From Cladobotryum mycophilum (lineage: Eukaryota; Ascomycota; Sordariomycetes; Hypocreales; Hypocreaceae), in contig CM071591.1 of the NCBI GenBank assembly GCA_036429605.1, positions 3,472,001-3,536,000 of the forward strand: 64,000 nt of DNA. The letters are read 5' to 3'. A program made the position numbers and the translations under genes. The notes beneath the pieces are model-generated. The model had not been told where the DNA came from and ran no database searches. It saw only the letters and a list, made by a program, of their open reading frames with translations. Positions 11,267-24,516 of the stretch are shown piece by piece (the first letter of the stretch is position 1; each line of letters begins with the position of its first letter).

Positions 11267-14086
11267 CGAAGATGGAGGGGGAAAAAATAAAATATTTCGT
11301 TTTTAAATCGCTGGTCTCCGCACCGTCACTGGATAGTTTTAAACACGTTTCCCGCACGGGTGATGCCGGCGAATTGCGGTCTGGAGGGGTCAGGCTTTGG
11401 TTGTGCGGGCGGCGGTGGTGGGTCGCAGGCAGCGGAATTTTTTGAACGAGGGGAGCCCTGAAAGAGGTTCCAAGGTGGTGTGGCCTTGGTATTGAATCGA
11501 ATAGTACCCCGAGACCCCGGCAACTGATCACGGGTATCCGGACCAGAGGTTTCTCACGGTCAGGGCACAATAGCAGAGGAGGGGGCACTGCTTATAGAGA
11601 GATCCTAAAATAGATGAATACCTAGGTAGGTACCTAGTAGTGGTTGGTAGACTTGAAGATATATATTCGGTATATATTTTTGGTGTTTGCTTTGGTGGGA
11701 AAGACGATGATCTTATGTACCAACCTTGCTTAGTAGGGAGATACTTGTACAAAAAACTGTAGGAGACTCCGGCTATCGAAGCTTATCGAAAACAGGTGGT
11801 TGTCAGACCTGCATGAAGAAAAAAATCAAGTGCCTGTATTAACGGAGTATTAGAGACAAAGACAAAGAAACAAGACACTTTATCTGCAACTGCAACTCCG
11901 CCCGGTGTGATTCGGACGGAGATAGGTAGCACTCCAAGTAACAGTACAGTGAACAATGATCAGTAACAATTTCATGTATTCGTACTCGTACAGTGTACCC
12001 GACCGACCTCTTACTCGTTGCGGCATCTTGTCCGCATTTACCTGTCTACGGCCCGTGCAGAGCCTGAAGGAAGTGCGAATGCGTCCACGTCCACATCCAC
12101 GGGCATCTCTTCCGTTGTTTGTTGATGCTTTGCGGCCGCAGCGTACAATGGCTTTGTCGATTGTAGAACAAGCCGAGGCATCAGTTAACTTCAGGCTGTA
12201 TCTGTATACAAGCAATATAAAAGCCACCACTGACGAAACAGGCATCCTGGCCCTCGGATGATGCCCAGATAGGCAGATTTGGCCAGTTCAGCGTATTGAA
12301 AAAAAAGTCACCATCTTGATCAAATTCCATACGACATTCTGCGGGATTCTTTTTCGCCTGTCTCATCTGTCAGAGGTTGCATTCTTGGCACCGCTAGTGG
12401 GTCAAGCTCTTACATATTACTGAAGGACTGTGCCTCTTCTGAGCCACCGCCGACCCAATCCAACGCTCTACTAAGTATTACTGCAAGTATGGATTACTTG
12501 CTCCTAATTCCATGTGATGATGCGTCCTCAGCAGCACGTACCCACCGATGGAGGCAGCAGGACAAGACTCGCATGCATACCCTATGTTGGGTGCTCCATA
12601 CCTAGAACCCCATGACAGCCAGCATATAGATAGCTAGGTAGTATGTATGTCATAGTACATGAATAATAATTAATCCATTATTATTCCTCAGTATCCAGTT
12701 GACAAGCATCAGTTCCGCGAAATAAAATACTATGCCATGGCACAGATTCACAACTCCACTTCCTTCAATTCCGGCTTCCGAGTGTCGACGGCGGCGGAAT
12801 CGTTTTGGCTTCGCTTCCGTTTCCAGTTCTGGAAAATGCCGCCAAGATTTCTCCTGTGTTAGCCGGCAAGTGGCTTCAGAGATCTGAGACTAACCAGCAT
12901 GCTGCGGTGGAATGGATTTGCTTCCTCTTGAAAGACTTGGCAAGGATGCGATGCGGAGATGTTATTTGAAAAGAGCACTTATCGCAGAACAGCACAGATG
13001 CAACGTTGGCCGACGATAGGCGTCATGTTTTTCCTTGTGCGATTAATCCTTAATAATGCATCCATGGATACCTCGATATGCGCAATACTGCTACAGTATT
13101 CCACTTCCCCGAGAATGTCCCTATTTGGCGATGCTGGCATGCCGTGTGTGGGGGTTCCGGGGTTAGTCCTGTTACCGATATTGCTCAACGTCATAGTCTT
13201 CAGCCAGATTGGCTCGCGTGACAGATCGCGAACACGACATATCCTTCTCTTGTCGCCGTCCCGTTCCGCGGAATTCAGCGTGCGTTTGGTTCTGTCCGAT
13301 CTGGCAAGGATATGCCAATCACCGCCGGCCGAGATATGCCATTTCATTTGCCGAGCTTAGACGCCGTGGCAAACTTCACTTATACGCGCGGGGGCCTTAT
13401 TGGTATCCATGGACTCAAGTCTTCACGGATAGAATAGAATTATCTCTCCCTGCCTAAGAATAAGTCATCATGATCTGACCAAGATGACCCCTTTGTTTAA
13501 GTAGTAAATAACTCGGCCTACATGATTCATAGCCCAGTCATTGATACCAGCCCCTAATAAATACCTGGCGCTTACATCCAAGTCCGCAAAGATGGTGGGA
13601 CTGGTGTTGACCTCCCCTTACATTACTGGGCTTCTTCCCTTCAGATTGTTTTATTTTCCATCCCAACCACCTACGTAGGCTTTTTGGTATATGGATATAG
13701 TCTTTTGGTACTCAATAGAGAGGCTAGGAAACAACTATATCTGGGTAGCGATAAATTTACCACATCAACCTTTAACTTGTCTCGTCATGAATGCTTCAAT
13801 TTTCATCTTACCCTATAAGATTTCAATTGACAGAAGATTCCGAATTTAGGTTCGATACTGATAAGATAAGGCAGACGGCCCCATACCAACCTTGCCAACC
13901 TACCCTTTTTTTTTTCCTTCGGCAGCCAATCGCCTGCGATAAGAAGCCCCTCCTCTCGCTGGCGGCTCAGAGCTGATAGGCTACATCTTCGGCCCTTGCA
14001 GTTCATGGTATCGCCCAGGAGGTGAGTGGCCGACGTAGGAGCCTAAATCCAGTTGGCCAGGCCTAAAAAAAACATTTGGATCTCAC

Positions 14087-14122
14087 TGATTGATTGATTG
14101 ATTGATCGATTAATTGATTGAA
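14087..14122. repeat. (TGAT)n microsatellite
   Basis: Imperfect tandem TGAT/ATTG units about 360 bases upstream of the proposed PAG1 start. Confidence 0.85.
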
Positions 14123-14470
14123 TGCTTGAGGGCTGACAAAAAGACTCGGCCTAAATTTATTGATTGCATCCCAGTGCTTAAGCTGTGTTGCCCTGCCTGC
14201 CCGCCGTGTGCTCCAGTAGCTGCGGCGTCACTGTCACTGTCACTGTCACTACTGTACTGTGCTGGTTAGTCGCTGGTTCGCTGTACTGGTAACTAGGTAG
14301 GTGCCCACCACTCGCCACTCACCACCACTCCACACCAACCAACGACCTCCACCACCAAAAGTTCAAATTGTTCGGATATCGATTTTGGGCTCGCTCATCG
14401 CGACGCGCCCTTGAGCCGCGCATGCCCTGTGGTTACTAGATGATGGGATTGGGCACCGGTCCGATTCGAG

Positions 14471-17400
14471 ATGGGTGAGTGCATCTTCCTGAGCCCCCCT
14501 CATTGTGCCAGCTTCGTCCTCCCTCCACTCCGATTGCTCGCTAGTCCGCCGTCCAGTTGTGGCGGCGGCTTCGCGAAACATGTGTTTCGATACCCCTCGA
14601 AGGATGCATCCCTTATTTGACGAGCGAGGCGGGTAGTTGCTGATGAGATGAACCCTTACAGTCCCATCGCAAACGCTGCCGGACAACCAGCAGGAGCCGA
14701 CCAAGTTCTCCTCGGCGCGATCCGCAGCCAAGCTGGATGAAGAAACCGAACATGACAACATCTGGGACCAGACATTCCGCCCGCTGACCTTTGACCCGGC
14801 CTCCCTTCGTCATCCCGCACATTCTCGAGAATCGTCCGCTGAAAAGCTTCCTCAATTGCCTCCGCCAGTGACATCCCCACGTCCTCACGGCCCGTTATCA
14901 CGTCAAGGCCTTGGAGGGGTTATTGAACGATCTCTCGAGTTTAACAAGTCTTCCTACGGCCACCATCGACAAACTTCCATCGTTCATGGAATTCAACATT
15001 CGAGAAATGGCAGCCATGCGAGTTCTTCCTCTAGTCCTCTCAGCCCCCAAATAATCGCTGCCGCTGGTATGGGGTTGGATATGCATTCGGTGGCCGCGCG
15101 CCTCGAGGCTGATACCACACTCCAATCGCGAACTACTCCTCCGATGGCTGGCCAGGCTGGCAACCCGAATGGTTGGGGATTTCCAATGGAAAGGTCGTCA
15201 TCTGGGAATTCGACATCTGCTCACAGCGCAACGCAGCGCAAGATTGAAAGAATGAATAGCAGGTCAAGGCGGGACCATCCTTCTCATCACTCTCATTCAT
15301 CTCGACACAGGGATGAGCAGAAGACTGTGGGTGAATATGCATTGCATGTGTTGTTCACTTCGGTAGGTCAACCGATTGTATCCCTGGACCACGCAATTCT
15401 ATTCTAACTCTGTCTAGTTTATTGCCCAAGCAGAGGATAAGCTCACGGAATGTATTACTACGCCATTTGACCCCGAGCCCCAGATCGAGATGATATGTGG
15501 TCCTGGAGTAGACCCGGCATTCGATCAACTGATCATCGCCCTCGGTCACATTGCCAGCCCCAAACCGAAAGCTCTGATCGACTCGATGATGCTTTGGCGA
15601 AAAAGTAAGAGTGATGCGGCCAACGACGCAAGAAGTCAATTGCAGCAATTGCGCAACAATCTGCCCACTGGTCCCCTCATACGTAGGAATACCGAGCCGG
15701 TAGGGCCCTTGGGATTGGGTGGCGCTGATAACGGCCTTCCTGGTGGCGCGACATTGGCTGCGAAGCAAGAATTCGTCGCTCAGGCGGAGCGTAGATCAAC
15801 AGTCTCCATATACATTTTGTGTCGGGTCTTGCTCGAGGTCATAAGTCAAAGTAATCTATCCTCCATTACGCCAGACATGGAGGATAAACTTGAGAGTATC
15901 ATCTTTGGCCAGCTCAAGATCGCTGATAGTGAACAATTGCTGGCATCACCTCTCAAATTAGCCAACTGGAACCTCTTTGCGCAGCTTCTTGGGTATATGA
16001 GCGATATCAACTTTGCAGGAGTTACCAAGCGGTTCATTGAGGATCTTGACAGCTATCTGCCGGAACGGGTACTTAAGAGCCCGACATCTGCCTCGGGTCG
16101 TGATATGGAGGGAAAGATGGACCTCGTTTTGGGTGGTATGAAGCACTTGCGAATCAAAATTTCGCCCGAGGAAGCCTGGGTGCAGTCGTGTGATTTTCTT
16201 GTCTCTTTGGGCCGCCTCTTCGAAAAAGCTCATGGTCCACGGGTGAAGACGGGATTCTGCCAAGTCATGGATATGCTTCTGCTCCCAATTGCGGCTAAAG
16301 CAAGCAACAGCCACTTGATGCATCCAAAATGGGCCGAGGTGTTGTCAGTGATTGGGCCAAAGCTTGCGCAAATGTTTACCAAACCCCGGCACTGGCCTGT
16401 TGCTTTCCCGCTGACGGCTACTATGCTCTGCGTGTCTTCTTCGGGCGACTTCGGTACGCAGTGGCTGCAGCTGATTCACCCCCTGCAGACCAAGGTCAAG
16501 GATCGTTTTACAAAGCCCCTGTGTCTGCAGGTCATATCCCGTCTAGTTTGGACGTATCTGTACCGTACGGTTGACTCGTCCACGAGCGCAGGACGGAAGC
16601 TCGATGATGTCATCAAGCTGGTGCTCCCCTCATCGAAGCGAAGCTTGGTTGCATCCGATACAGCGGTTACGGATCCCCTGATCCAGATTATACGCATTAT
16701 AGGATTCAAGTATCCCGAGTATTGCTTTAAAAACCTCATATTCCCCCTCATCAATGCCGAACTCTTCACTACCAATAAGGAGCTCAAAGTTGAACAATTG
16801 GATCCCGATAGGATCGTAATTGGTATCAGGGCATTTTTGTGTATCTTGTCGGACTTGGAAAAGGGAGAACAAGGCAGACCACCATTTCCTCAATTCTACG
16901 AGACCCCATCAAGTCCTGAACGTTTGTCGACTTCGCCAATCTTGATCTCTCCTCACGATGTTCCCTTTTCTACTCCAGCCACGGCATCAAAAGAAGAGAA
17001 TATTTCACGACCTGTTCTCACAAATGTGTTGAGCGATGGGGTACCCGAACACTATCGCAGGTTCTGTGAAATTCTCAGAAAGATTACCATCATATGTGAC
17101 GAAGCCTTTGGCGGCCAGGCTGCCTTGGATGAAAAATTCAGCAGCCCTGGACCAAAAACTCCAATCACAGAAACATTTACCTTTGCTCGACGCGATGACC
17201 ATCAAAATGCCGCAGATCAGAAACAGGCCTTTTATGAGCTATTGCATGTCGCCATTCAGGCACTTCCTCGTTGCCTCCCCGATGACCCGCCATACAACTC
17301 ATTGATCAATCTTTTGTGTACTGGCACTGCTCATGTTCAGGACAATATTGCCGAGTCCTCGGCCACTTCATTGAAGGCCATCGCTAGACAATCTCATGCG

Positions 17401-20400
17401 CAGCAAGTCACAATGGGTTTCGCTCGCTTCATCTTTAATTTCGACGACAGATACTCTACCATGTCTGATGGTGGAATGCTCGGTGCTGGCCACATTGAAA
17501 ATACTCTACGCCTCTACGTCGAGCTTTTGCAGATTTGGATAGAAGAGATTAGACAAAAGACGCGAGATGCTGCGGCTGGACAATCTGATTCCAATGCAAC
17601 CGAGAACCGGGCTCTGAAATTGGATTTGTCGAGCATCTGGGCGGAGGTGGACCAAGCGGAAGCCCACGGGCTCTTCTTCCTCTGCTCTCAATCACGGCGT
17701 GTTCGCCACTTTGCTATTACAGTTCTGCGTCTCATCACCGAGTTCGACAGGGCTCTTAAAAAGAATGCATCGGGGGAAAATGAAGCCCTCAGGCTAATCG
17801 ACATCCTTGAGAACGAGTCTAGCCAAGTTATGAGCTTTGATGACGAGCATCTCTCCGTTGCCGAGAGAAGTAGGCTTCAACGGGGTCTGCAGAACGGCAA
17901 CGGGAAAGGCGCTGTTCTGGAGCTCTGCACGAGCGACATCTCTTATGATACGACCTTGTGGTTCAAAATCTTTCCGAATTTGATGCGCATCACTTATGAC
18001 AGATGCCCGTTTGCGGTGACCCTCTGTCGCGATCTTATCTGCAACCGCATCTTGCAGATGTATAAGCCAATAGTTTTCTTGTCTGAGCCAAGTCGAGGCC
18101 TCTATCAGGGAAGTGAAAGCGGCAATGGTCGAATGGGCATTCGATCACCTGCCAATCAACCGGAGACGATGGTTGAACAGTGGAAACTTTATCTCATCTT
18201 TGCCTGCACAACCCTTGTAGACCTGGGTAATTCGCCCAAGAGCGTTCCCAAGGATGCCCAACATGCAAGAAAGTCGTCAAAACCCTCACCAACCGACAAA
18301 ATAGTTACAGCAAGAACCCTCTTCAAGTACTTAATTCCCCTCTTGTCTGTATCTTCACCCTCTGTTCGGGATGCAGTGGTTGTTTCTATGGGTTCAATCA
18401 ATGTTCACATCTATCAGACCTTGCTGGAGGAACTCCAGGGTCAGATTTCTCGGTGCAACGATGAAGCGCGAGCCAGGATCCATCAGCGCACCAACAGCAG
18501 TCCCCGTAGAAATCGCAAGATGGACTTGTTGAGGACTGAAATCACACATGTATTCAAACTTACATCTCATTTCATGAAAGATCCCACTGTTTATCAGTCT
18601 GAATTCTTTCTCACCACGCTCACAACATACGCCAAGGATCTGAAGCTATTTTTGATGGATGGGGAGGTTCAAATGGATTGGGAGTTCCAGAAACTTAGGC
18701 GTTACTATTGCGGACTCATGGAGTCACTTTTTGAGGGTATCAACAGGACCGAGGATCCCTCCCGGTGGATGACGTTTGAATCACGAAAATCTGCATTTTC
18801 CCTAATGGAAGATTGGTGTGGCTTCTCTCTAAACGAGAACCAGATACAGGCCCGAGAAGACAACATGCGCCAGAACTTAATAGACCAGCAATCTTTGGGC
18901 GAACGAGGGACGGCCACTGCTGCGATGGAGATTGAGAAACGCAATCTAAGAAATGCTGCTTTGAGTGCCATGGCCTCATTATGCGGCGGCCCCATTAGTT
19001 TCACGACCGAGAGCGGTGCTACGCTGCAGTTTGATATTCGTCGCATGCTTGCCTGGATCGAGGCCATTTTCAACTCTGGCAGTGACAAGATGAACGTGAC
19101 TGGCAGAAGAGCTCTCAAGAACCTGGTCGTTCACAACCAGGGATATCCATATCTCTTGGAGCATTGCATCGCTCGTTGCTATCTCGCCGACGTGCCAAAA
19201 GTCTTGGAGAGCTACTTTATTGTTACTATTGAGGTCTTGCAGGCTCATATCGACTACCCCTGCCCCTTTTGGAAATTGCTCGCACTTTGTTTGTTTACTC
19301 TGGGCAATGATCAGAGCGAAATTAGAACAAAGTCATCTGCTGTGCTGCGATCGCTGGAGGCCCGCCAGCAGCGGAACTCGAAGATCTCGGACTTTGATAT
19401 TAGCATTTCGGACAAGACGCAAGCTGTGTACAAACTTGCCCAGTTTGAGATTTCTAAGCGTCTCGCCAATCACTATACAGAACTGGCTTTCCATGTCATC
19501 TCAGAATTCACGCTCTGCTTCAAAGATCTGCAGCCAGCGGCGCAGCGTAACGTGGTTGCTGTTGTTTTGCCATGGATCCAGGCCATTGAATTGAAAGTGG
19601 ACCCAAATGGTGGCCCCACCGCGCAATCATATGTGCTCCTGGCAAACCTCTTGGAGATTACTATCAAGTCAAGTGGAGCTCTGCATAATGAAGTTCAGGC
19701 TCTTTGGCAGGCCCTTGCTACTGGACCGCATCCTGGAAACGTTCGCTTGGTCCTTGACTTCATCATGCAGTTGTGCCTAGAACGACGGGAGCAAAACTTT
19801 GTCGAATATGCCAAGCAGATTGTTGTCTTCCTTTCTACCACCAACAGCACCCCTGGCATCAAGGTCGTAGAATTTCTTCTTATGCAAATTACTCCCAAGG
19901 CCATGGTTCCAAATGAGAAGAGAGAACCGCTGCAAGCGCCGCCTGACATCAGTGCCTTGCCTTACTGTGCTGACTTGGCGGAGGTCTTGCCGATCGGAAC
20001 GAAACAAGCTGGCTTCTCCCTTGGGCAGTTGTCCCTGATCTTATTAGTTGATCTGATGGTGTCTCCGGTTCATCTTACGCCGGATAACCTTCCACTGCTC
20101 CTCCAAGTCGTCACCGTGCTATGGGATCACTATACCCCTCTCGTTCAAGAACAGGCCCGTGAGATGCTAGTGCATCTTATTCATGAGCTGGTAATCTCGC
20201 GTATGGATGATCAGTTTGACGGAGAATGCAAAGAGTCAATCGAGGAACTAATAGATTTGGTTCGTCGCCATGACCGCTCCGTTGTCTGGAGTTATGAAGA
20301 TAGCAACGGAAAAGTTGATGACCACGAAAACAAGGTCCCGCCAAGTATGGAGTACTTGACAGCCGAGGTCATCAGGACTTTTGAATACACATTCCCTGGG

Positions 20401-22365
20401 ATCAAGGAGCAATGGGGGCGCCTGTCTCTGACTTGGGCGACCTCATGCCCTGTTAGGCATCTTGCTTGCCGCTCTTTTCAGATTTTCAGATGTGTTTTGA
20501 CGTCTCTTGACCAGTACATGCTGGGCGATATGCTTGCAAGGCTTTCTAATACCATTGCAGACGACGACACGGAAATCCAGTCCTTTTCCATGGAGATTCT
20601 GACGACGCTCAAGACTCTAATAGTAAAGCTTGACGCTGATAAGCTCCTTACCTTTCCGCAGCTTTTTTGGACGACATGCGCATGCTTGGAATCAATCAAC
20701 GAGCGGGAATACCTCGAAGCAACGGAAATGCTAACCGAGTTGCTCAAAAAGGTTGACTTGAGGTCTTCGAGCGTGCGAAGGCTGATCGCAGATGGTCAGC
20801 CACCCCGATGGGAAGGCTTTTTTGACGGTCTCCAACCACTTCTCCACAAGGGGCTGAGATCGTCATTATGCTGGCAACCAACGCTCGACACCATGGATAA
20901 GCTTGTCAAGCTACCCAACGATCCCCTTATAGGTGATGACAACCGGCTATTTTTCTCGTTGCTTGCCAATTTCCCACGCTTTGTCAACGAGTTGGAGGGC
21001 GGTAGTCCTAGCCGGGAGTCTCTCACAACTGCCAGATTACTTTTGGCTGAGTCGGACCGTCAAAGCCTAGAAGGAATTGGACTTGTGCTCGATGACTACG
21101 CCTCTGAGAGGTTTCAGAGTAGCGATGACTTTCTGAATCGTTACTTTGATGCACTGAGAGACTTTTATTTACCCCACCTGGAGTTCAAAATGCTTACCTT
21201 TTTGATCGGCCTGCTTACCAACTCGTTGTCCTGGGTCAAGATTCAGACAATGCGAATCCTCTGCGTTGTTATCCCCGCGATTGAGATGCGAAACCCTGAA
21301 ATTGCCGGCCATGGATCAGATCTCATTTCACCACTCTTGCGTCTCTTGCAGACGGAATTCTGCATGGATGCGTTGAGGGTTCTGGACAATATCATGACCA
21401 TGTCAGGTAATCATATGGACAAACATCATCTAAGAATGAGCATGACTCGATCAACATCCAAGTCTGTTCGCAAGGAATATGAGCGTACGCAAAGTCTGTT
21501 TGGGATCCCAGAAGCATCCGGCTGGGCCATACCCGTCCCCGCGAAAAAGACCGACGCCACCAGAGCGAATATTCACGCCGCCTTTTATATGTGCCAAAGT
21601 GCTGAAGGTTCCTCAACCGAGGCTACGCCAACTGCAGGGGTGGAATTCCATAATGATGATTTCCCCTATGGGTACTTTGAAGCCCCGGACAGGACAGAGA
21701 CGATGCTATCCGATGAAGTCCGTGGCGATGTAACTCCTGGCGATCTGGTTACGAAGTTGGATAGTCTTGATGATTTCTTCGATGAGCCGTCGAGCCCAGT
21801 TACCGATGATGACACGCGCTCGTCCATGACCATTACTGAGTTTACTCCAGAGTCCTTTGAGTCTGGGACGGAATTATACGATGAGCAAATTTTACCTATT
21901 CTGCACGAGGCTTCCAACAACACCTCCTTGCAAAACGGATTCGTCGACCGACCAAGCTTGTTTGGCAGGGATCATGTTTCAAACGCAATGAATCCTGGCG
22001 CATTTACTGCTACTATGTCGCCACGCCCAGCTTTGCATTCACGCTCAGTCACCTCACCTTCGCAAGCGGCTGGTCACGTCTCCCAATCTAGCGGGGACTT
22101 TACTTTTGATGATGAAGTCATTCCTGGAGAATTTTCAGATGCGGATGACGAAAGACAAGATAGTTGGAATGGTGATGGCTCATTTGCACTAGAAAGTACC
22201 TATAGAACCACTAGACAAGCAGCACCTCCTCGACCGCAAAGTGTGAGGCGTCTTCCAAGTCGATCCCGAGAGCGGCAAAGGGACAAGGCGCCACCACAGC
22301 CGGTGCCCAAGATTTCTAACAAACTATACGTGACCAATATACCGGGGCAAGGCGATGTCATTTGA
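14471..22365 (+). CDS. PAG1: Cell morphogenesis protein PAG1 (Furry/Tao3/Mor2 family)
   Basis: Very large HEAT-like scaffold of the RAM/MOR network that acts with NDR/Cbk1 kinases in polarised growth. Exons 14662-15362 and 15418-22365 are certain: the 55-bp intron interrupts VLFTS/FIAQAEDKLTE, and the 6.9-kb exon is uninterrupted. The N-terminal block from KLDEETEHDNIWDQTFRPL, the MOR2-PAG1 N region starting QIEMICGPGVDPAFDQLII and a Ser/Asp-rich tail fit the family, as does the length of about 2550 residues. The start is less sure. The frame is closed by TGA at 14649-14651. An acceptor TTACAG at 14661 pairs in phase with GTGAGT at 14475, giving a 4-nt first exon ATGG (14471-14474) and a 187-bp intron. 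The ATG at 14648 is in the wrong frame. Confidence 0.93.
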
Positions 22366-22934
22366 AGGCTTTGCTCGAATAAAAGCACTACCTTGTTCGA
22401 ATTTTTCTTACAACTTTTTCTATTTTTTTTCTACGTTTACGAGCATACGTTTGGGAAAACGAGTTTCAACGAAAAGCTAAAGATGGAATGATCAAAAAAA
22501 GGGACGCTGCATATGCATCATTGAATTTCTTTTTACAAATACCCTTGATAGTTGATGAAAAGGTTGAAAAGGGGGATGCATCACGTTTCATGACAAAGAC
22601 GCTCGAATCTGAATGATACAAGTCACGATACAAGAGGAAAAAGAGTTAGCTGGGGATGGGCGAGCTGGGCATACCTGTGTATGGTTAGGAGAGAAAATAG
22701 AATATATATATATCACCCATCTTATTAGAAAGCATTATTAGCATTGTTACAAAGTTCAAGTGAAAGTTTTGAATTGAGAGACCAACCCTAACCGCTTTTG
22801 CTCGCACCTTGCCCCGACTGCTGATGTCCTAGTTCACAATAAAAGAGTGCGGGTTGCCATGGGGGGTTATTATATAATATCGTATCCTGCTTCGCGGTGG
22901 TAGCTTTTGAGGCAAATGCCGTTTCTTCTCTTGT
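22366..22934. other. Convergent 3' spacer, PAG1 / DIB1
   Basis: 569 bases between convergent stop codons, A/T-rich with TATATATATA at 22704-22713 and several poly-T stretches. These are presumably overlapping 3' UTR signals. Nothing coding is seen. Confidence 0.5.
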
Positions 22935-23472
22935 CTAGTATCGATGGCGAGTAGAGTAATCCTTGGGACTGACGACCAGACCACGACCCTTCTTGGCGCC
23001 GCGGTAGATGGTCTCGATAATGTCGATGAGTTCCTGCTTATCTTCGAGAACCCAGTTGAGTTTGTTGTTGTTACCGGTACCGAAATCGCACATGATGTGT
23101 TTATTTCGGAAGAAGAACATGATGGTGCATGGGTCGTAGAGTTCTGTGTGTCACCGCATTTATTAGTTAGTAAAAAAACCACTTGACTGACTTTTTTGTT
23201 CATCCATCGCCTTAGCTACCACGGTTTCTTGTTGCTGCGTTGAACTTACCGTACATCTGGTTAAAGTCCGGAACCTGATCAATGTCGCAGACGTAGACAA
23301 CGGCGAAGTTCTTGACCTTGTCGGCGAGTTTGTAGAGGACCTCGTCCTGACGCATGCAGTCTGAATCCCAATCTCTGCCGAAGCGGATGACGACGAGGCG
23401 TTCTTCTTCGCTGAGGATGGCCTGGTCGACGTGCCAGCCGGAGTTGAGATGGGGGATGACGACGGAACCCAT
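22935..23472 (-). CDS. DIB1: DIB1/DIM1, thioredoxin-fold U4/U6.U5 tri-snRNP protein
   Basis: Small protein of the precatalytic spliceosome, present in the tri-snRNP and released before activation. Exons 23472-23250 and 23143-22935 give 143 residues, the standard length of this extremely conserved family. Recognisable stretches are the start MGSVVIPHLNSGWHVDQAIL, then VVIRFGRDWDSDCMRQDEVL, VYVCDIDQVPDFNQMY, CTIMFFFRNKHIMCDFGTGN and the C-terminal VSPKDYSTRHRY. The intron (23249-23144) begins GTAAGT. The gene is divergent from RRG7 (291-bp spacer). Confidence 0.97.
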
Positions 23473-23763
23473 GTTTGCGGTGGTGGGCGGAGGAGAATGT
23501 TGTTGTTGATTTTTGTTGGAGGTTTGGAGAGAGAGAGAGAGTTACGAGTGACAGGCACTAAAAGTTAAAGGTTGACGTCGATGGTGGGGCACTTGGGCTG
23601 CCCCGATAAGAGATAAGCTTCAGGGGTCCACAGGACCCTTTAGATACATATTGCAGATTACCTGATTAGTAGCTTCTCTTTGAAGTGAAGTTATAGTGGG
23701 ATTCAAGTTTCTGTAATGGACATTGAGAGATGAGATTCCCATCATGAACTTTGATCTTTTATC

Positions 23764-24516
23764 ATGCCGGGGATGCGCAATATTGGTCCATGCCGCCTAG
23801 GTCATCTTAAAGCTCTATTTTGCCGGAATTCATCACTCTTACGGCGATATTCGAGCGGTTCTCACGATGGAGAAAATACGGACCACGAATCGCTGATTTA
23901 TCCTGATGCCCCTTCAAAGCATCATTCGGATCTCTCTACATTTCTCGCTTATGCGGAACGCATAGACCTCGATAAGGAATCAAATGTATACAGAGGCACT
24001 CACTATGAGTATACAGTAGCCGAAAAACTGGTTCGATATGGCTTCAACCTGAAGCGCATAGGTAGATCAGGGGACTATGGCATCGACTTGATTGGAACAT
24101 GGACGCTTCCATTAAAAGTCCCCCTGAAGCCACCCTCTCCAGCGGCTCGTCCAATGAGGGTTCTCATCCAATGCAAATCCATGGGGGTGAAGATGGGCCC
24201 CCGCTACATACGAGAACTGGAGGGCGCATTCGTTGGGGCACCAGCAGGATGGATAGGCTCTGGCGTGTTAGGCCTCATGGCGGGCACGTCCTCTGCCACA
24301 AAGGGCACAAGAGAAGCCCTGGGGAGAAGTAACAAGCCAATGGGATACCTCGTATGCTCAGAGGATGGTATTCTAGAGCAGATGCTTTGGAATCAGAGAG
24401 CCGAAGAAGAGGGGTTGGAAGGTGTTGGTGTTGCCATGAAAAGATTCGAGAACAGCCGAAAGCAAGAGGTCGTATTGACCCACAATGGTGTACCACTACC
24501 GTTTATTGGAAACTAG
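23764..24516 (+). CDS. RRG7: RRG7 (required for respiratory growth 7), mitochondrial nuclease-fold protein
   Basis: Uninterrupted 250-residue frame. The first about 30 residues are rich in Arg and Ser with almost no acidic residues, as in a mitochondrial presequence. The body carries the RRG7/DUF2034 pattern: YRGTHYEYTVAEKL, then GRSGDYGIDLIGTW, then RVLIQCKS and GPRYIRELEGAF. The spaced Asp and the Gln-x-Lys (IDL ... QCK) resemble the core of PD-(D/E)xK nucleases. The yeast homologue is needed for respiratory growth, but its biochemical activity is not established. Met at 23773 is an alternative start. Confidence 0.88.
   Translation: MPGMRNIGPCRLGHLKALFCRNSSLLRRYSSGSHDGENTDHESLIYPDAPSKHHSDLSTFLAYAERIDLDKESNVYRGTHYEYTVAEKLVRYGFNLKRIGRSGDYGIDLIGTWTLPLKVPLKPPSPAARPMRVLIQCKSMGVKMGPRYIRELEGAFVGAPAGWIGSGVLGLMAGTSSATKGTREALGRSNKPMGYLVCSEDGILEQMLWNQRAEEEGLEGVGVAMKRFENSRKQEVVLTHNGVPLPFIGN

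Larger units (their letters stand above)
11175..14470. other. 3.3-kb divergent spacer, CPR / PAG1
   Basis: Should hold the promoters of CPR (leftward) and PAG1 (rightward). A compound palindromic stretch of CCTAGG/GGTACC words lies at 11620-11640, and an ACGGAGTA word at 11842. Open frames around 12959-13360 on both strands are unassigned. An ATTG microsatellite and a (CACTGT)n tract lie shortly before PAG1. No gene is supported with confidence. Confidence 0.5.

Noticed and set aside
9933..11306. 457-codon plus-strand frame over CPR
   Set aside because: It is exactly antisense to the CPR first exon, has no domain features, and results from codon bias.
12750..12900. Possible minus-strand terminal exon after a CTAACACAG acceptor (Lys/Arg-rich, ending before 12750)
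   Set aside because: An acceptor and a plausible C-terminus exist, but no start, upstream exon or phase could be fixed.
12959..13360. 133-codon plus-strand frame and an overlapping 122-codon minus-strand frame
   Set aside because: Neither shows a recognisable family, introns or conserved motifs; overlapping frames on both strands are common in this composition.
14648..14740. ATG at 14648 as the PAG1 start
   Set aside because: It is out of frame with the conserved N-terminal block. Joining it would need a one-base removal, opposite to the one-base-loss pattern seen elsewhere.
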